A stretch of 64,000 nt of DNA. It comes from an uncultured Ignavibacteria bacterium. Its GTDB lineage: Bacteria > Bacteroidota > Ignavibacteria > Tepidaquicellales > OLB5. The notes under the pieces are model-generated. The model was not told the origin of the DNA, did not search any database, and saw only the letters and a list, made by a program, of their open reading frames with translations. The DNA lies in assembly GCA_937873695.1 (NCBI GenBank), contig CALMYL010000007.1, positions 248,001 through 312,000 of the forward strand. Reading direction: 5' to 3'. Positions 1-7,674 of the stretch are shown one piece after another (the first letter of the stretch is position 1; each line of letters begins with the position of its first letter). Made by a program: the position numbers and the translations under genes.

Positions 1-614
1 AACGGACCAATACCGATTGAAAATTTTACAAATCCTTTTTTATCCACAAAGTAAAATGGCAATAGCAGCATTACTGTGAACCACAGCATCGGCATGATAA
101 TTTTTTCAGCGAAGCTGACCATGGTCATTTTAGGGAAGAGTGTAACCATATCGGCATTTCTGTGAAGGGCAATTGTTATGGAATCACGCAGTGAATTTGC
201 GTTATGCAATGTATCGGCATCAGTGAACAAAATGTATTCACCTGTGGAAGCATCATATAGCTGTTTGCATGCGAAACATTTTCCCGTCCACCCTTTTTCA
301 AGCGGCTTGCCGCTGAGTATTTTTAGTTCAGGGTGTGACCTTTGAATATCAATCAGCAATTCACCTGTTTTATCATCTGAATTATCATTCAGCACAATTA
401 CTTCATATGAAGGATAATCCTGCACCAGCAATGAGTTGACAATCTGTGATATGTTGTGCTCTTCGTTCCTTGCAGGAATTAATACTGATACAAAGGGGAG
501 ATCGCTATCCGGAATTTTGGAGTAATTTTTTCTGCGGAGGATATAGAGATTCCATATGCAGATGAGCATTAGCACGAAGAGTATTGCCGTTATTAGTATG
601 TTGTAGTAAAGCAG
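1..614 (-). CDS. Glycosyltransferase family 2, partial (3' end outside window)
   Basis: Translation of the minus strand from about 614 to the window edge gives a GT2 enzyme that would transfer a sugar from a nucleotide-sugar at the membrane. An N-terminal hydrophobic helix (ILITAILFVLMLI) is followed by SVLIPARNEEHNI, VIVLNDNSDD and the metal-binding TDADT. A KGWTGKCFAC segment lies between the last two. More hydrophobic segments follow before the edge. No ATG precedes the helix. A CTG at 614 lies 6 nt after an AAAGG, and the first ATG at 569 would cut the helix, so the start is uncertain. The acyltransferase is next upstream at 772-1473. A GT2 plus acyltransferase pair recalls carotenoid glycosyl-ester tailoring (CrtQ/CrtO type), but that is inference. 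Confidence 0.8.
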   Translation of the reverse strand, partial: MLYYNILITAILFVLMLICIWNLYILRRKNYSKIPDSDLPFVSVLIPARNEEHNISQIVNSLLVQDYPSYEVIVLNDNSDDKTGELLIDIQRSHPELKILSGKPLEKGWTGKCFACKQLYDASTGEYILFTDADTLHNANSLRDSITIALHRNADMVTLFPKMTMVSFAEKIIMPMLWFTVMLLLPFYFVDKKGFVKFSIGIGP

Positions 615-685
615 TGAGATCCTTTATTTATTATAATTTAGTTTTGATAAACAGAATTAACCTTGTATTCGTTAAATATTATGAT

Positions 686-757
686 AACACACCCCGTCTC
701 TGCTAAAGCAGATCCACCCTCCTGCCATGGCGGGACAAGCTTCTCGAGTGGGGAATT
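686..757 (-). repeat. Double-hairpin intergenic repeat, copy 1
   Basis: Between the GT2 and acyltransferase genes. Read on the minus strand it has a GC-rich first hairpin region, a GGTGGA linker, a second short hairpin (TCTGC/GCAGA arms at 699-712) and a GACGGGGTG tail. The same layout with a different second hairpin is seen at 32620-32668, and a close variant at 42815-42880 and 51532-51590. Confidence 0.6.
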
Positions 758-771
758 AAAACAACGTGATT

Positions 772-1473
772 TTAATCAAACGATTTGTTGCGTGAATCTT
801 TTCCGCGGAAGATGGTTTTGAAGGGGTTAAGATTCCCTGCGGTCACATCATCGCGTAATTTATCAAGCTGTGCTTCCAGATTAGACCTTAAGTGTTCTGT
901 AAAATCGCTATCTGATTTACCGGTAAACAATTCAGGTTTGCCTATCGAAATAAATACTTCGGGGCGCTGTTCCATCATGTACTCATACCTGAAGCATACG
1001 GGTACAAGGTTAACTCTGCCGGTTTTTTCCGCGATCTTTGTGATACCTGAAAAGAATTTTAACGGGCGCCTATCCTGCGGCACCATATCACCCTGCGGGA
1101 AGATCCACAAATACCTTGCTGAATCTTTTAGCAGCTCCGCTGCGTAGTTAAGTGATCTGATTGCTTCAGCCGGGACTTCCCGGTCAACAGAAAACACGCC
1201 TATATATTTAAAGAAAGAATACTTCTTCAATTGTTTTATATCCATCATAAGGTAGTCATCTTTTTTCATTACGCGGTTTGTAAGGTAATATGCAATAAAG
1301 CCATCCCACCAGTTTGAGTGGTTTGCATACATTATTACCGGCAGCGAACTATCTAATGATGCAAGGTTCTTTTCACCAGCCAAATGGATCGCATAAAAAT
1401 GTTTCTTTTGCAGTCTTTTATGATAAAAAGCAAACAGGCTGCCGATGAATTTATTTTTCTTCGCGGCTATCAT
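772..1473 (-). CDS. 1-acylglycerol-3-phosphate acyltransferase-like (PlsC family) protein
   Basis: A 233-residue lysophospholipid-acyltransferase-fold enzyme that would move an acyl group to a lipid or glycolipid hydroxyl at the inner membrane. The catalytic HX4D motif is visible as NHSNWWD near residue 52. FPQGD near residue 125 corresponds to the usual FPEG block, and VPVCFRYEY to the fourth block. Length and motif spacing fit the PlsC family. There is no clear transmembrane helix apart from a hydrophobic N-terminal stretch. It precedes the GT2 gene on the same strand with a repeat between them. It could be a lysophospholipid acyltransferase or a carotenoid-glycoside acyltransferase, and sequence alone does not decide. 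Confidence 0.85.
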   Translation of the reverse strand: MIAAKKNKFIGSLFAFYHKRLQKKHFYAIHLAGEKNLASLDSSLPVIMYANHSNWWDGFIAYYLTNRVMKKDDYLMMDIKQLKKYSFFKYIGVFSVDREVPAEAIRSLNYAAELLKDSARYLWIFPQGDMVPQDRRPLKFFSGITKIAEKTGRVNLVPVCFRYEYMMEQRPEVFISIGKPELFTGKSDSDFTEHLRSNLEAQLDKLRDDVTAGNLNPFKTIFRGKDSRNKSFD

Positions 1474-1635
1474 TCAGTCTGCTAAAATAGCTTTTAAGAA
1501 ATTTTTAAAAAATCCAATATCAAATTGCTATGTAGTATATGACGGCTACTAAAAAAAATAAAAAAAATTGCTCATGTAAACTGCTCATAATTATGAAAAT
1601 ATGAAAACATACCGAAAAACCCGAGAAAATTGCTC

Positions 1636-1691
1636 TTGACAAACAGAAAATTATACGCTATTATTGCCGTAGTTAAAGGGACGGCAATTAT
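1636..1691 (+). promoter_or_regulatory. Sigma-70-like promoter with palindromic operator (copy 1)
   Basis: TTGACA (1636-1641), a 17-nt spacer and TATTAT (1659-1664) are followed at once by the inverted repeat TGCCGT-N10-ACGGCA (1665-1686). Its arms extend outward to about 11 nt with one mismatch. The same arrangement with identical spacings stands before the TrmB-like gene at 6737-6787. An operator overlapping the transcription start suggests repression of the 1745 operon by that regulator. The repressor-site assignment is inference. Confidence 0.75.
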
Positions 1692-1744
1692 TGCAATAAT
1701 GAAAATCCCGTAAAATGGAACAAAAATAAACAATATTTAAGAAA

Positions 1745-2176
1745 ATGAAATTTAATTTAACAACAGCTCTATTTTTTGCGTTATTAAGCATTTTTTCGGT
1801 TAATTCACAATCAGTGAATAATGTCGTTTGGGAATCACCTTCTTATGAAATGAGTTTTCGGGGTACAACCGGTTCAAACAAATCACCCGGGGAAGGATCA
1901 GAGCCAATATTTAATTCAGGTTTTGATTTTACCTCGGCGGGAGATTATTACAATTCACAATCAAACCTGAGTGTAATATCATTTACTCTGACTAAGCCCG
2001 GTTTTGTTAATATTAAGATATACGACCAAAAAGGCAATACGATAGATGAGCTGGCAAGAAGCAGTTTCGGTAAAGGGGCACATGAAGTAAAATGGAACAG
2101 CTCTAAAATGCAGGAAGGCTCATATTATTATTCCATAATTACCGAAGAATTTTCTGTTACAAAAAAAATAAAATAA
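1745..2176 (+). CDS. Small secreted protein with Por-secretion-like C-terminal domain
   Basis: A 143-residue protein. Residues 1-21 form a Sec signal peptide ending FSVNSQ. The C-terminal ~75 residues (SFTLTKPGFVNIKIYD, EVKWNSSKMQEGSYYYSI, TKKIK) match the layout of the T9SS type A sorting domain but lack the NPFNP start motif seen in the larger neighbours. It therefore looks like a nearly bare sorting domain with a short, serine- and glycine-rich mature part. It is the first gene after the promoter-operator at 1636 and lies 29 nt before the lipoprotein gene. The function of the mature part is unknown. Confidence 0.8.
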   Translation: MKFNLTTALFFALLSIFSVNSQSVNNVVWESPSYEMSFRGTTGSNKSPGEGSEPIFNSGFDFTSAGDYYNSQSNLSVISFTLTKPGFVNIKIYDQKGNTIDELARSSFGKGAHEVKWNSSKMQEGSYYYSIITEEFSVTKKIK

Positions 2177-2205
2177 GTTTATTTAAATATTCTAAATACA
2201 CATCA

Positions 2206-2907
2206 ATGAAAACAAACAAATCAATCAGGATCTTTTTAACAGCCGCACTATTCAACATCATCCCTTTTTTAATAACAGGCTGTGATATAGGCGGCGATAT
2301 TGTTATTCCAAGCGGAGCTACCGAGCTGAGTGTAAACATAAAAGCTGATGACAATGCTTCAGATAATCCCATGGATGTTGTGGTAATTATCGAAGCAAAA
2401 GCTCTTATTACAGATATTCAGTATGAAAGAGAAAGGGACGGACTTAACCAGCTTCATCATACGGGTCCGTATGTTATAAACCTGGCGCTTGACGGAAGCC
2501 TTAAAGAGTTAATGAACGGGTATGTTGTAAGAGATATTTACACAAAAGCAAAATTCCAGGTTCATAAAGCTGAAGACGGACAGCAGGTATCAGACCCCGA
2601 GTTCAACGAAGGCTCAGGCGAAAACCAGAGGTATTCATTTATAATAAAGGGTACATATAACGGCGCGCCGTTTGTGTACAGATCCAAAAGGTCTATGGAT
2701 GTAATTATTAATCTGAATGCTGCAAGCAATATAAAATTAAAGAACCAGAATTTTACGATACTATTCAATAAAACCGGATGGTTCATGAATGGAGCAACCG
2801 TGCTGAACCCGAACCTTCCTCAGAATGCAGATATGATCGATAACAACATAAAAGCATCATTCAGGAAGGCATTTATAGACGACAACAAAGATGGCATTGC
2901 AGATTAA
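2206..2907 (+). CDS. Lipoprotein, DUF4382-like; paralog of the 10130 gene
   Basis: A 233-residue protein with a lipoprotein signal peptide whose lipobox ends ITGC near residue 26, so it is probably anchored in the outer membrane. It is clearly paralogous to the product at 10130-10846. They share EAKALIT, the block VSDPEFNEGS..NQRYSFIIKGTYNG, a WFMN motif and an acidic DDNKDG ending that resembles a calcium-binding loop. The N-terminal half looks like a beta-sandwich. I infer the DUF4382-type relation from the general pattern only. It belongs to an operon of exported proteins, and its last bases overlap the next small gene. Confidence 0.75.
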   Translation: MKTNKSIRIFLTAALFNIIPFLITGCDIGGDIVIPSGATELSVNIKADDNASDNPMDVVVIIEAKALITDIQYERERDGLNQLHHTGPYVINLALDGSLKELMNGYVVRDIYTKAKFQVHKAEDGQQVSDPEFNEGSGENQRYSFIIKGTYNGAPFVYRSKRSMDVIINLNAASNIKLKNQNFTILFNKTGWFMNGATVLNPNLPQNADMIDNNIKASFRKAFIDDNKDGIAD

Positions 2908-3142
2908 TAACATAATATCAAAAACAGGAAAAGAAAGAACAGATAATAACATGGAAAGCGTACAATCAAATGACAAATTCTTCAATGACCAGGCAATGTA
3001 TATGTGGGTTTACAGCAAGGGGCTGCTTATCAGCACAAATAATCACGTAAGCAGATCATTTATAAATGAACCGGCCGATAACGAAAGGACAGGTAAACAG
3101 GAATCTTTTAACAAGACCAATTTTACAAAAAAAGATAATTAA
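2891..3142 (+). CDS. Small protein with YMWV motif
   Basis: A hypothetical protein of 83 residues, or 63 if the ATG at 2951 is used, which would remove the overlap with the lipoprotein gene. Its centre reads QAMYMWVYSKGLLIST, matching NTYMWVFVEGRMFVIN in the small protein at 9939-10133. Both sit beside paralogous lipoprotein genes. There is no signal peptide or transmembrane helix, the C-terminus is polar and lysine/asparagine-rich, and the function is unknown. The repeated association with the lipoprotein is the best evidence that the frame is real. Confidence 0.6.
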   Translation: MALQINNIISKTGKERTDNNMESVQSNDKFFNDQAMYMWVYSKGLLISTNNHVSRSFINEPADNERTGKQESFNKTNFTKKDN

Positions 3143-3168
3143 AAAAAATAAATCAGGGGGATACAAAA

Positions 3169-4404
3169 ATGAATAACAAAAATAATTTAACAATTTTAAT
3201 CAGGTTCGTAATTTTAGTTTTAGCAGTTGTTTCAATGGTCAGGGGTACAAATTCCCAAAACTGGGTATCGCAATCAAGCGGAACAACCAACACCCTGCAT
3301 GGCGTTTGGTTCCTGGATAACCAGAATGGTTTCGCAGTTGGAGACCTTGGAACGATCAGATACACCACAAACAGCGGTACAGTTTGGCTGGCAATAAACG
3401 GAGTTACAAACGAAGATCTGCATGATGTAACATTCTTAAGCTCATCAATTGGAATAATAGTTGGCGATAACGGAAGGGTTTACAGATCAACAAATGGAGG
3501 AACATCGTGGGTACAGCAGGCAAGCGGAGTAACAAATAACCTAAGGACAGTATCGTTTGGCTCTAATAACATGGTATATGCTGCGGGTGTTGATGGCGTC
3601 ATAATCCGCTCAACAAATGGCGGTGTAAGCTGGAGCTCGATCACTCCTGGTTCAACCAGGTTCAGGGGTTCTTCTGCATCAGGCTCAAAAGTATGGCTGG
3701 TTGGCGATAATGGTGTTATTGCTTTAAGCCAGAATAACGGGGCAAGCTTCACACCGCAGACATCAAACACAGCAAGTGACTTTCACGGTATATATATGCT
3801 TAATGAGCAGACCGGATTTGCAGGCGGACAAAATGATATGCTGCTCTATACAAATAATGGCGGCTCAAGCTGGTCGGCAAGGAATACGGGAATCTTCCAG
3901 AGTGTAAACGCAGTGCATTTTCCGGCGGCAAATCTGGGTTCAGTGGTATGTGAAGCAGGAGCAATATATTTTACTACAAATGCAGGATTAACATGGGTAA
4001 ACGATAACAGCGGTACTGCAACTGAATTGAACGATGTATATTTTCCTTCAACTTCAAAAGGATGGGCTGTTGGTGTTGGCGGTATCATAAAATACAGGGG
4101 AACCGCTTTAGGTATTACAAACATCTCAATTTTAACGCCGGATAATTTTTCATTAAGCCAGAATTATCCAAATCCGTTCAATCCTTCAACAAAGTTTAAA
4201 TTCGCAATTACAAAAATGGGAAATGTGAATGTTTCTGTGTATGATATAAACGGAAAGAAAGCTGATGAACTGGTAAAAGGATTCTACAATGCAGGTGTAT
4301 ATGAAGTAAGCTGGGATGCTTCAAAGCACTCAAGCGGTGTATATTTTTACACAATTGTTACAAATGAATTCACAGAAACAAAAAGAATGCTTTTAGTAAA
4401 GTAA
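3169..4404 (+). CDS. Secreted YCF48/BNR-like beta-propeller with T9SS sorting domain
   Basis: A 411-residue exported protein. A signal peptide ending near GTNSQ is followed by about seven propeller repeats of ~40 residues (pattern VGDxGxxxRSTNGGTSW) filling residues 30-310. The C-terminal type A sorting domain starts at NYPNPFNPST near residue 327 and ends SSGVYFYTI..TKRMLLVK. By family knowledge the protein should be moved to the cell surface or released by the type IX system. YCF48-like propellers usually bind partners, and no catalytic residues are evident. A weak ribosome site (GGGGGAT) precedes the ATG. It is the fourth gene of the operon and lies 79 nt before a longer paralog. Confidence 0.9.
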   Translation: MNNKNNLTILIRFVILVLAVVSMVRGTNSQNWVSQSSGTTNTLHGVWFLDNQNGFAVGDLGTIRYTTNSGTVWLAINGVTNEDLHDVTFLSSSIGIIVGDNGRVYRSTNGGTSWVQQASGVTNNLRTVSFGSNNMVYAAGVDGVIIRSTNGGVSWSSITPGSTRFRGSSASGSKVWLVGDNGVIALSQNNGASFTPQTSNTASDFHGIYMLNEQTGFAGGQNDMLLYTNNGGSSWSARNTGIFQSVNAVHFPAANLGSVVCEAGAIYFTTNAGLTWVNDNSGTATELNDVYFPSTSKGWAVGVGGIIKYRGTALGITNISILTPDNFSLSQNYPNPFNPSTKFKFAITKMGNVNVSVYDINGKKADELVKGFYNAGVYEVSWDASKHSSGVYFYTIVTNEFTETKRMLLVK

Positions 4405-4483
4405 TAAAACAATAAGGAATATCAAGAATAGCATAATGGACATTAAATTAAATAATTTAAAAAACAAAAAGGAAAAAAATTCA

Positions 4484-6625
4484 ATGAAAACTAGATTTAT
4501 CCTTATGGCCCTCGTAGCAATAATTTTTACAGTTTCATCATATGCCCAGCTGAATGATAACTGGAAGTGGTTAAATCCGAGTCCGCAGGGCAATACACTT
4601 AATGCCGTGGATTTTGTTGATAACAATACCGGTTATTCTGCGGGAACCTATGGTACACTTCTTAAAACAACGGATGGCGGCACAGAATGGACTCCGTTAA
4701 ACAGCGGAACAGATAAAAACCTTATGAGTATGTGTTTTGTAAACTCAAGCACGGGTTACGTGGGCGGCGCAAGACAGCTTTTAAGAAGAACCACAGACGC
4801 AGGTCAAACATGGCAAAACCTGCAGCTGCCTGTACAGGGGCAGTGGGATACGGCATATTATGTAATGGATATAAATTTTGTTAACGCAAATATTGGATAT
4901 ATTGTTGGATTTTTCCAACTGGAAAGCAAGATATGGAAGACTACAGACGGCGGAAACTCATGGGTAACACAGGGTACAGGCGGAGCTGATTATCTAAAAG
5001 AAACATACTTCCTTGATGAAAATACGGGGTTTGCATTTGGCGGACCAACTTATAGCGAAGTAGTTAAAACCACCAATGGCGGCTCAACATGGCAGTCAGT
5101 AAGCCAGGAAAGCTACATTGCATACAGTATGTGTTTTATAAATGCAGCTACCGGAGTTTACGGCTGCGCTGACGGAAGAGTTTACAGAACAGTTGATGGC
5201 GGCAACACTTGGAATTTTGCCATGTGCCCGAGTTCACTTGATATTACTTCAATTCACTTTATCAACGCAACTACCGGTTATGGTTTTGGCTCAGGTTCTG
5301 TTTATATAAAGACTACGGATGCGGGTCAGACATGGAATGAGTATTCAATTGGTGTTGGAAGTGTTAATCAGTACTTTGATGCCGATATGACAGCGAATGG
5401 AAATCTGCATGCAGTAGGTACCTACGGAGCAATGATACGCTCAACAAATTCTGGTACTTCATTTATATCACAGCCATTTGTGACCGAGCATTCAATCACA
5501 GATATTGAATTTCTTAATGTTTCAACGGGTTACGCTGTTGCAGGATTTGGAGAAGGTGATATATTAAAAACAACCGACGCAGGTGAAACATGGGTCTCGC
5601 AGGTTAGTTCATACACACTTCCTTTGTACGGAATTGCTTTCACAAGTCCTGAAACAGGATATCTCGCAGGCAGCATCAATATCAAAAAGACAACCAACGG
5701 CGGCACAAACTGGATTGATGTTTATACAAGCAGCCAGAATGAAATATTCGGCGATATATTTTTTACAAATGTAAATACAGGTTATGCCGTGGGATCATAT
5801 GGTAAACTGTTAAAAACAACAAATGCGGGTGCTTCATGGAATTCTTCAACAATCCCAAATTCCGGAACATTTTTAAACTCTATATTTTTTGTAGATGATA
5901 ACACAGGTTATGCAGTCGGCGGTGAGAGTAAATCACTTAAAACAACAGATGCCGGTGCAACTTGGTCGGTAATGAATATTACTTCCGGATTCCTGAATTT
6001 TAATAATGTTTTCTTCATTGATATCAATACCGGTTATGTATCACATGGTGCGGGAATTTTTAAGACAACTAATGGCGGTACCACATGGTTTCAGTTAAAT
6101 ACACCCGCTGGCGGATATAATAACGTACAGTTCAGAAATAATTATGGCTATGCAATTGCAGGTGACGGAAAGATCATTAAATCAATTGATGGCGGCAACA
6201 GCTGGATAGTTCAGCCGACTGTAACATCAAATCCGCTGTATGCGCTTTATTTCAACTCAGATAATTTTGTTTATGCGGGCGGAGTGCGCGGTAACATGAT
6301 GAAAACAATTCCGCAAGAGCTTCTTGTAACTCCGGTATCAGGTAACCAGAATGAAACACCCCGCAATTTTTACTTAGGTCAAAATTATCCAAATCCGTTT
6401 AATCCAGTAACTACTATCAAGTTTGGTATTATCAAATCAGGTAATGTGCAGATAAAGGTTTATGATGCTGCAGGCAGAATTGTTGATGAGCTTGTTAACA
6501 ATGGATATAACCCCGGTTCATATGAAGTAAGCTGGGATGCATCAAAGTATTCAAGCGGAATTTACTTCTACAGCATTGTAACAAATGAATTTTCGCAAAC
6601 TAAAAAAATGGTATTGGTTAAATAA
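4484..6625 (+). CDS. Large secreted YCF48-like beta-propeller with T9SS sorting domain
   Basis: About 713 residues from the chosen ATG at 4484, which gives a clean signal peptide (MKTRFILMALVAIIF..SSYAQ). The in-frame ATG at 4436 would add a lysine- and asparagine-rich leader. About fourteen repeats with LKTTDGGTxW and NTGYAVG signatures fill the middle, enough for two seven-bladed propellers. The sorting domain begins at NYPNPFNPVT and ends SSGIYFYSI..KKMVLVK. It is probably surface-exposed. The gene ends the first operon and is followed by an imperfect hairpin at 6633-6680 and then the regulator gene. Confidence 0.9.
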   Translation: MKTRFILMALVAIIFTVSSYAQLNDNWKWLNPSPQGNTLNAVDFVDNNTGYSAGTYGTLLKTTDGGTEWTPLNSGTDKNLMSMCFVNSSTGYVGGARQLLRRTTDAGQTWQNLQLPVQGQWDTAYYVMDINFVNANIGYIVGFFQLESKIWKTTDGGNSWVTQGTGGADYLKETYFLDENTGFAFGGPTYSEVVKTTNGGSTWQSVSQESYIAYSMCFINAATGVYGCADGRVYRTVDGGNTWNFAMCPSSLDITSIHFINATTGYGFGSGSVYIKTTDAGQTWNEYSIGVGSVNQYFDADMTANGNLHAVGTYGAMIRSTNSGTSFISQPFVTEHSITDIEFLNVSTGYAVAGFGEGDILKTTDAGETWVSQVSSYTLPLYGIAFTSPETGYLAGSINIKKTTNGGTNWIDVYTSSQNEIFGDIFFTNVNTGYAVGSYGKLLKTTNAGASWNSSTIPNSGTFLNSIFFVDDNTGYAVGGESKSLKTTDAGATWSVMNITSGFLNFNNVFFIDINTGYVSHGAGIFKTTNGGTTWFQLNTPAGGYNNVQFRNNYGYAIAGDGKIIKSIDGGNSWIVQPTVTSNPLYALYFNSDNFVYAGGVRGNMMKTIPQELLVTPVSGNQNETPRNFYLGQNYPNPFNPVTTIKFGIIKSGNVQIKVYDAAGRIVDELVNNGYNPGSYEVSWDASKYSSGIYFYSIVTNEFSQTKKMVLVK

Positions 6626-6632
6626 CAAAAAT

Positions 6633-6680
6633 TCGGTCTACCGGGCTTCGAAGATCAGTTTTTTTGAAGCCCAGACTGAG
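6633..6680 (+). terminator. Imperfect hairpin after propeller gene
   Basis: Arms TCGGTCTA-CCGGGCTTC and GAAGCCC-AGACTGA pair across a loop containing T7. It lies 8 nt after the stop of the 4484 gene and is probably a transcription terminator, although no clear T-tract follows the 3' arm. Confidence 0.45.
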
Positions 6681-6736
6681 TTTAATTAATATAAAAACAA
6701 TACATTAAGTTTCGGAAATAATTATTTTATAAGGTA

Positions 6737-6787
6737 TTGACAAACATAACATTTTACATTATTATTGCCGTAGTTAAACAGACGGCA
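6737..6787 (+). promoter_or_regulatory. Sigma-70-like promoter with palindromic operator (copy 2)
   Basis: TTGACA (6737-6742), a 17-nt spacer, TATTAT (6760-6765), then TGCCGT-N10-ACGGCA (6766-6787). Nine bases separate the operator from the ATG of the TrmB-like gene, so the transcript leader is very short and negative autoregulation is likely. The block matches 1636-1686 in motif, order and spacing. Confidence 0.75.
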
Positions 6788-6795
6788 GAAATTCA

Positions 6796-7656
6796 ATGAA
6801 AGAAATCATCCAAAATCTCGAGGCTTTAGGGTTCACAAATTACGAATCCAAAGTATTTTGCGTGCTGTTTGAAGGCAACCTTCTGACAGCGAGCGAAATA
6901 GCTAAAAAAGCTGAAATCGCCCGCTCTTCTGCGTATGATATTCTGAAATCATTCACAGAAAAGGGCATATGCAACGAGATACAAACGAGCAGCGTAGCAA
7001 AGTATGAAATTATCGATCCTAAAGTAGTTCAGGATAAGATAGAAAAAGAAATACATGATACATATGTAAGCAAATCAACAAAACTTAAGGATTCTTTTGA
7101 TAAGCTTACGCCGATCTTTAAAGCTAAGGAGCTTGAGGGGGAAAAGGTCGACGTGGAGCTTATCAAGGGATTCAATAAACACCGTTCGGCAAAGTTTATG
7201 CAGCTTTGGGAAGCTTCTGCTAAAGAACTCCTGCTTATGAATAAGCTGGAAGTTATGGCGGATACATCAATTGATGAATTTACCGCGAACTTTGTAAAAA
7301 ACGGCGGAACGATCAAAACCATATATGAAGTAAGCGAGAACTTCAGGATTAACGAAGGCGGTAAGTGGGTTGTTGTAGGCGCAGAAAAACTTATAGACAT
7401 ATTAAAAGAGACAGAAGGCGAAGGCGGTGAAGTGAAACTTACTAAAAAAGTATACCAGAATATGGCAATATTTGACCGCAAGGTTGTATATATCAGCCTT
7501 GTAGACCCGACAGTTTCAAGGTACAACAGAAGTGATATTATAGTTAAGAACCAGAATTTCGCTGAGGCTATGGCTTTATATTTTGAGCAGTCATGGCGTG
7601 AAGCTGAAAAGCCGGAAGATTTTAGGGATAAATTTCTAACGGTTAATAAAGGATAA
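6796..7656 (+). CDS. TrmB-family transcriptional regulator
   Basis: A 286-residue DNA-binding protein. The N-terminal ~75 residues form a winged helix typical of TrmB (LGFTNYESKVFCVLFEGNLLTASEIA, ARSSAYDILKSFTEKGI). A short coiled-coil-like stretch follows, then an effector domain (VELIKGFNKHRSAKFMQLW, IFDRKVVYISLVDP). TrmB regulators are best known as sugar-responsive repressors in archaea, and the ligand here is unknown. The palindrome in its own promoter and in that of the 1745 operon is the natural candidate binding site. It is followed 18 nt later by another secreted-protein operon. Confidence 0.85.
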   Translation: MKEIIQNLEALGFTNYESKVFCVLFEGNLLTASEIAKKAEIARSSAYDILKSFTEKGICNEIQTSSVAKYEIIDPKVVQDKIEKEIHDTYVSKSTKLKDSFDKLTPIFKAKELEGEKVDVELIKGFNKHRSAKFMQLWEASAKELLLMNKLEVMADTSIDEFTANFVKNGGTIKTIYEVSENFRINEGGKWVVVGAEKLIDILKETEGEGGEVKLTKKVYQNMAIFDRKVVYISLVDPTVSRYNRSDIIVKNQNFAEAMALYFEQSWREAEKPEDFRDKFLTVNKG

Positions 7657-7674
7657 TTTAGAGGGAATACTATT

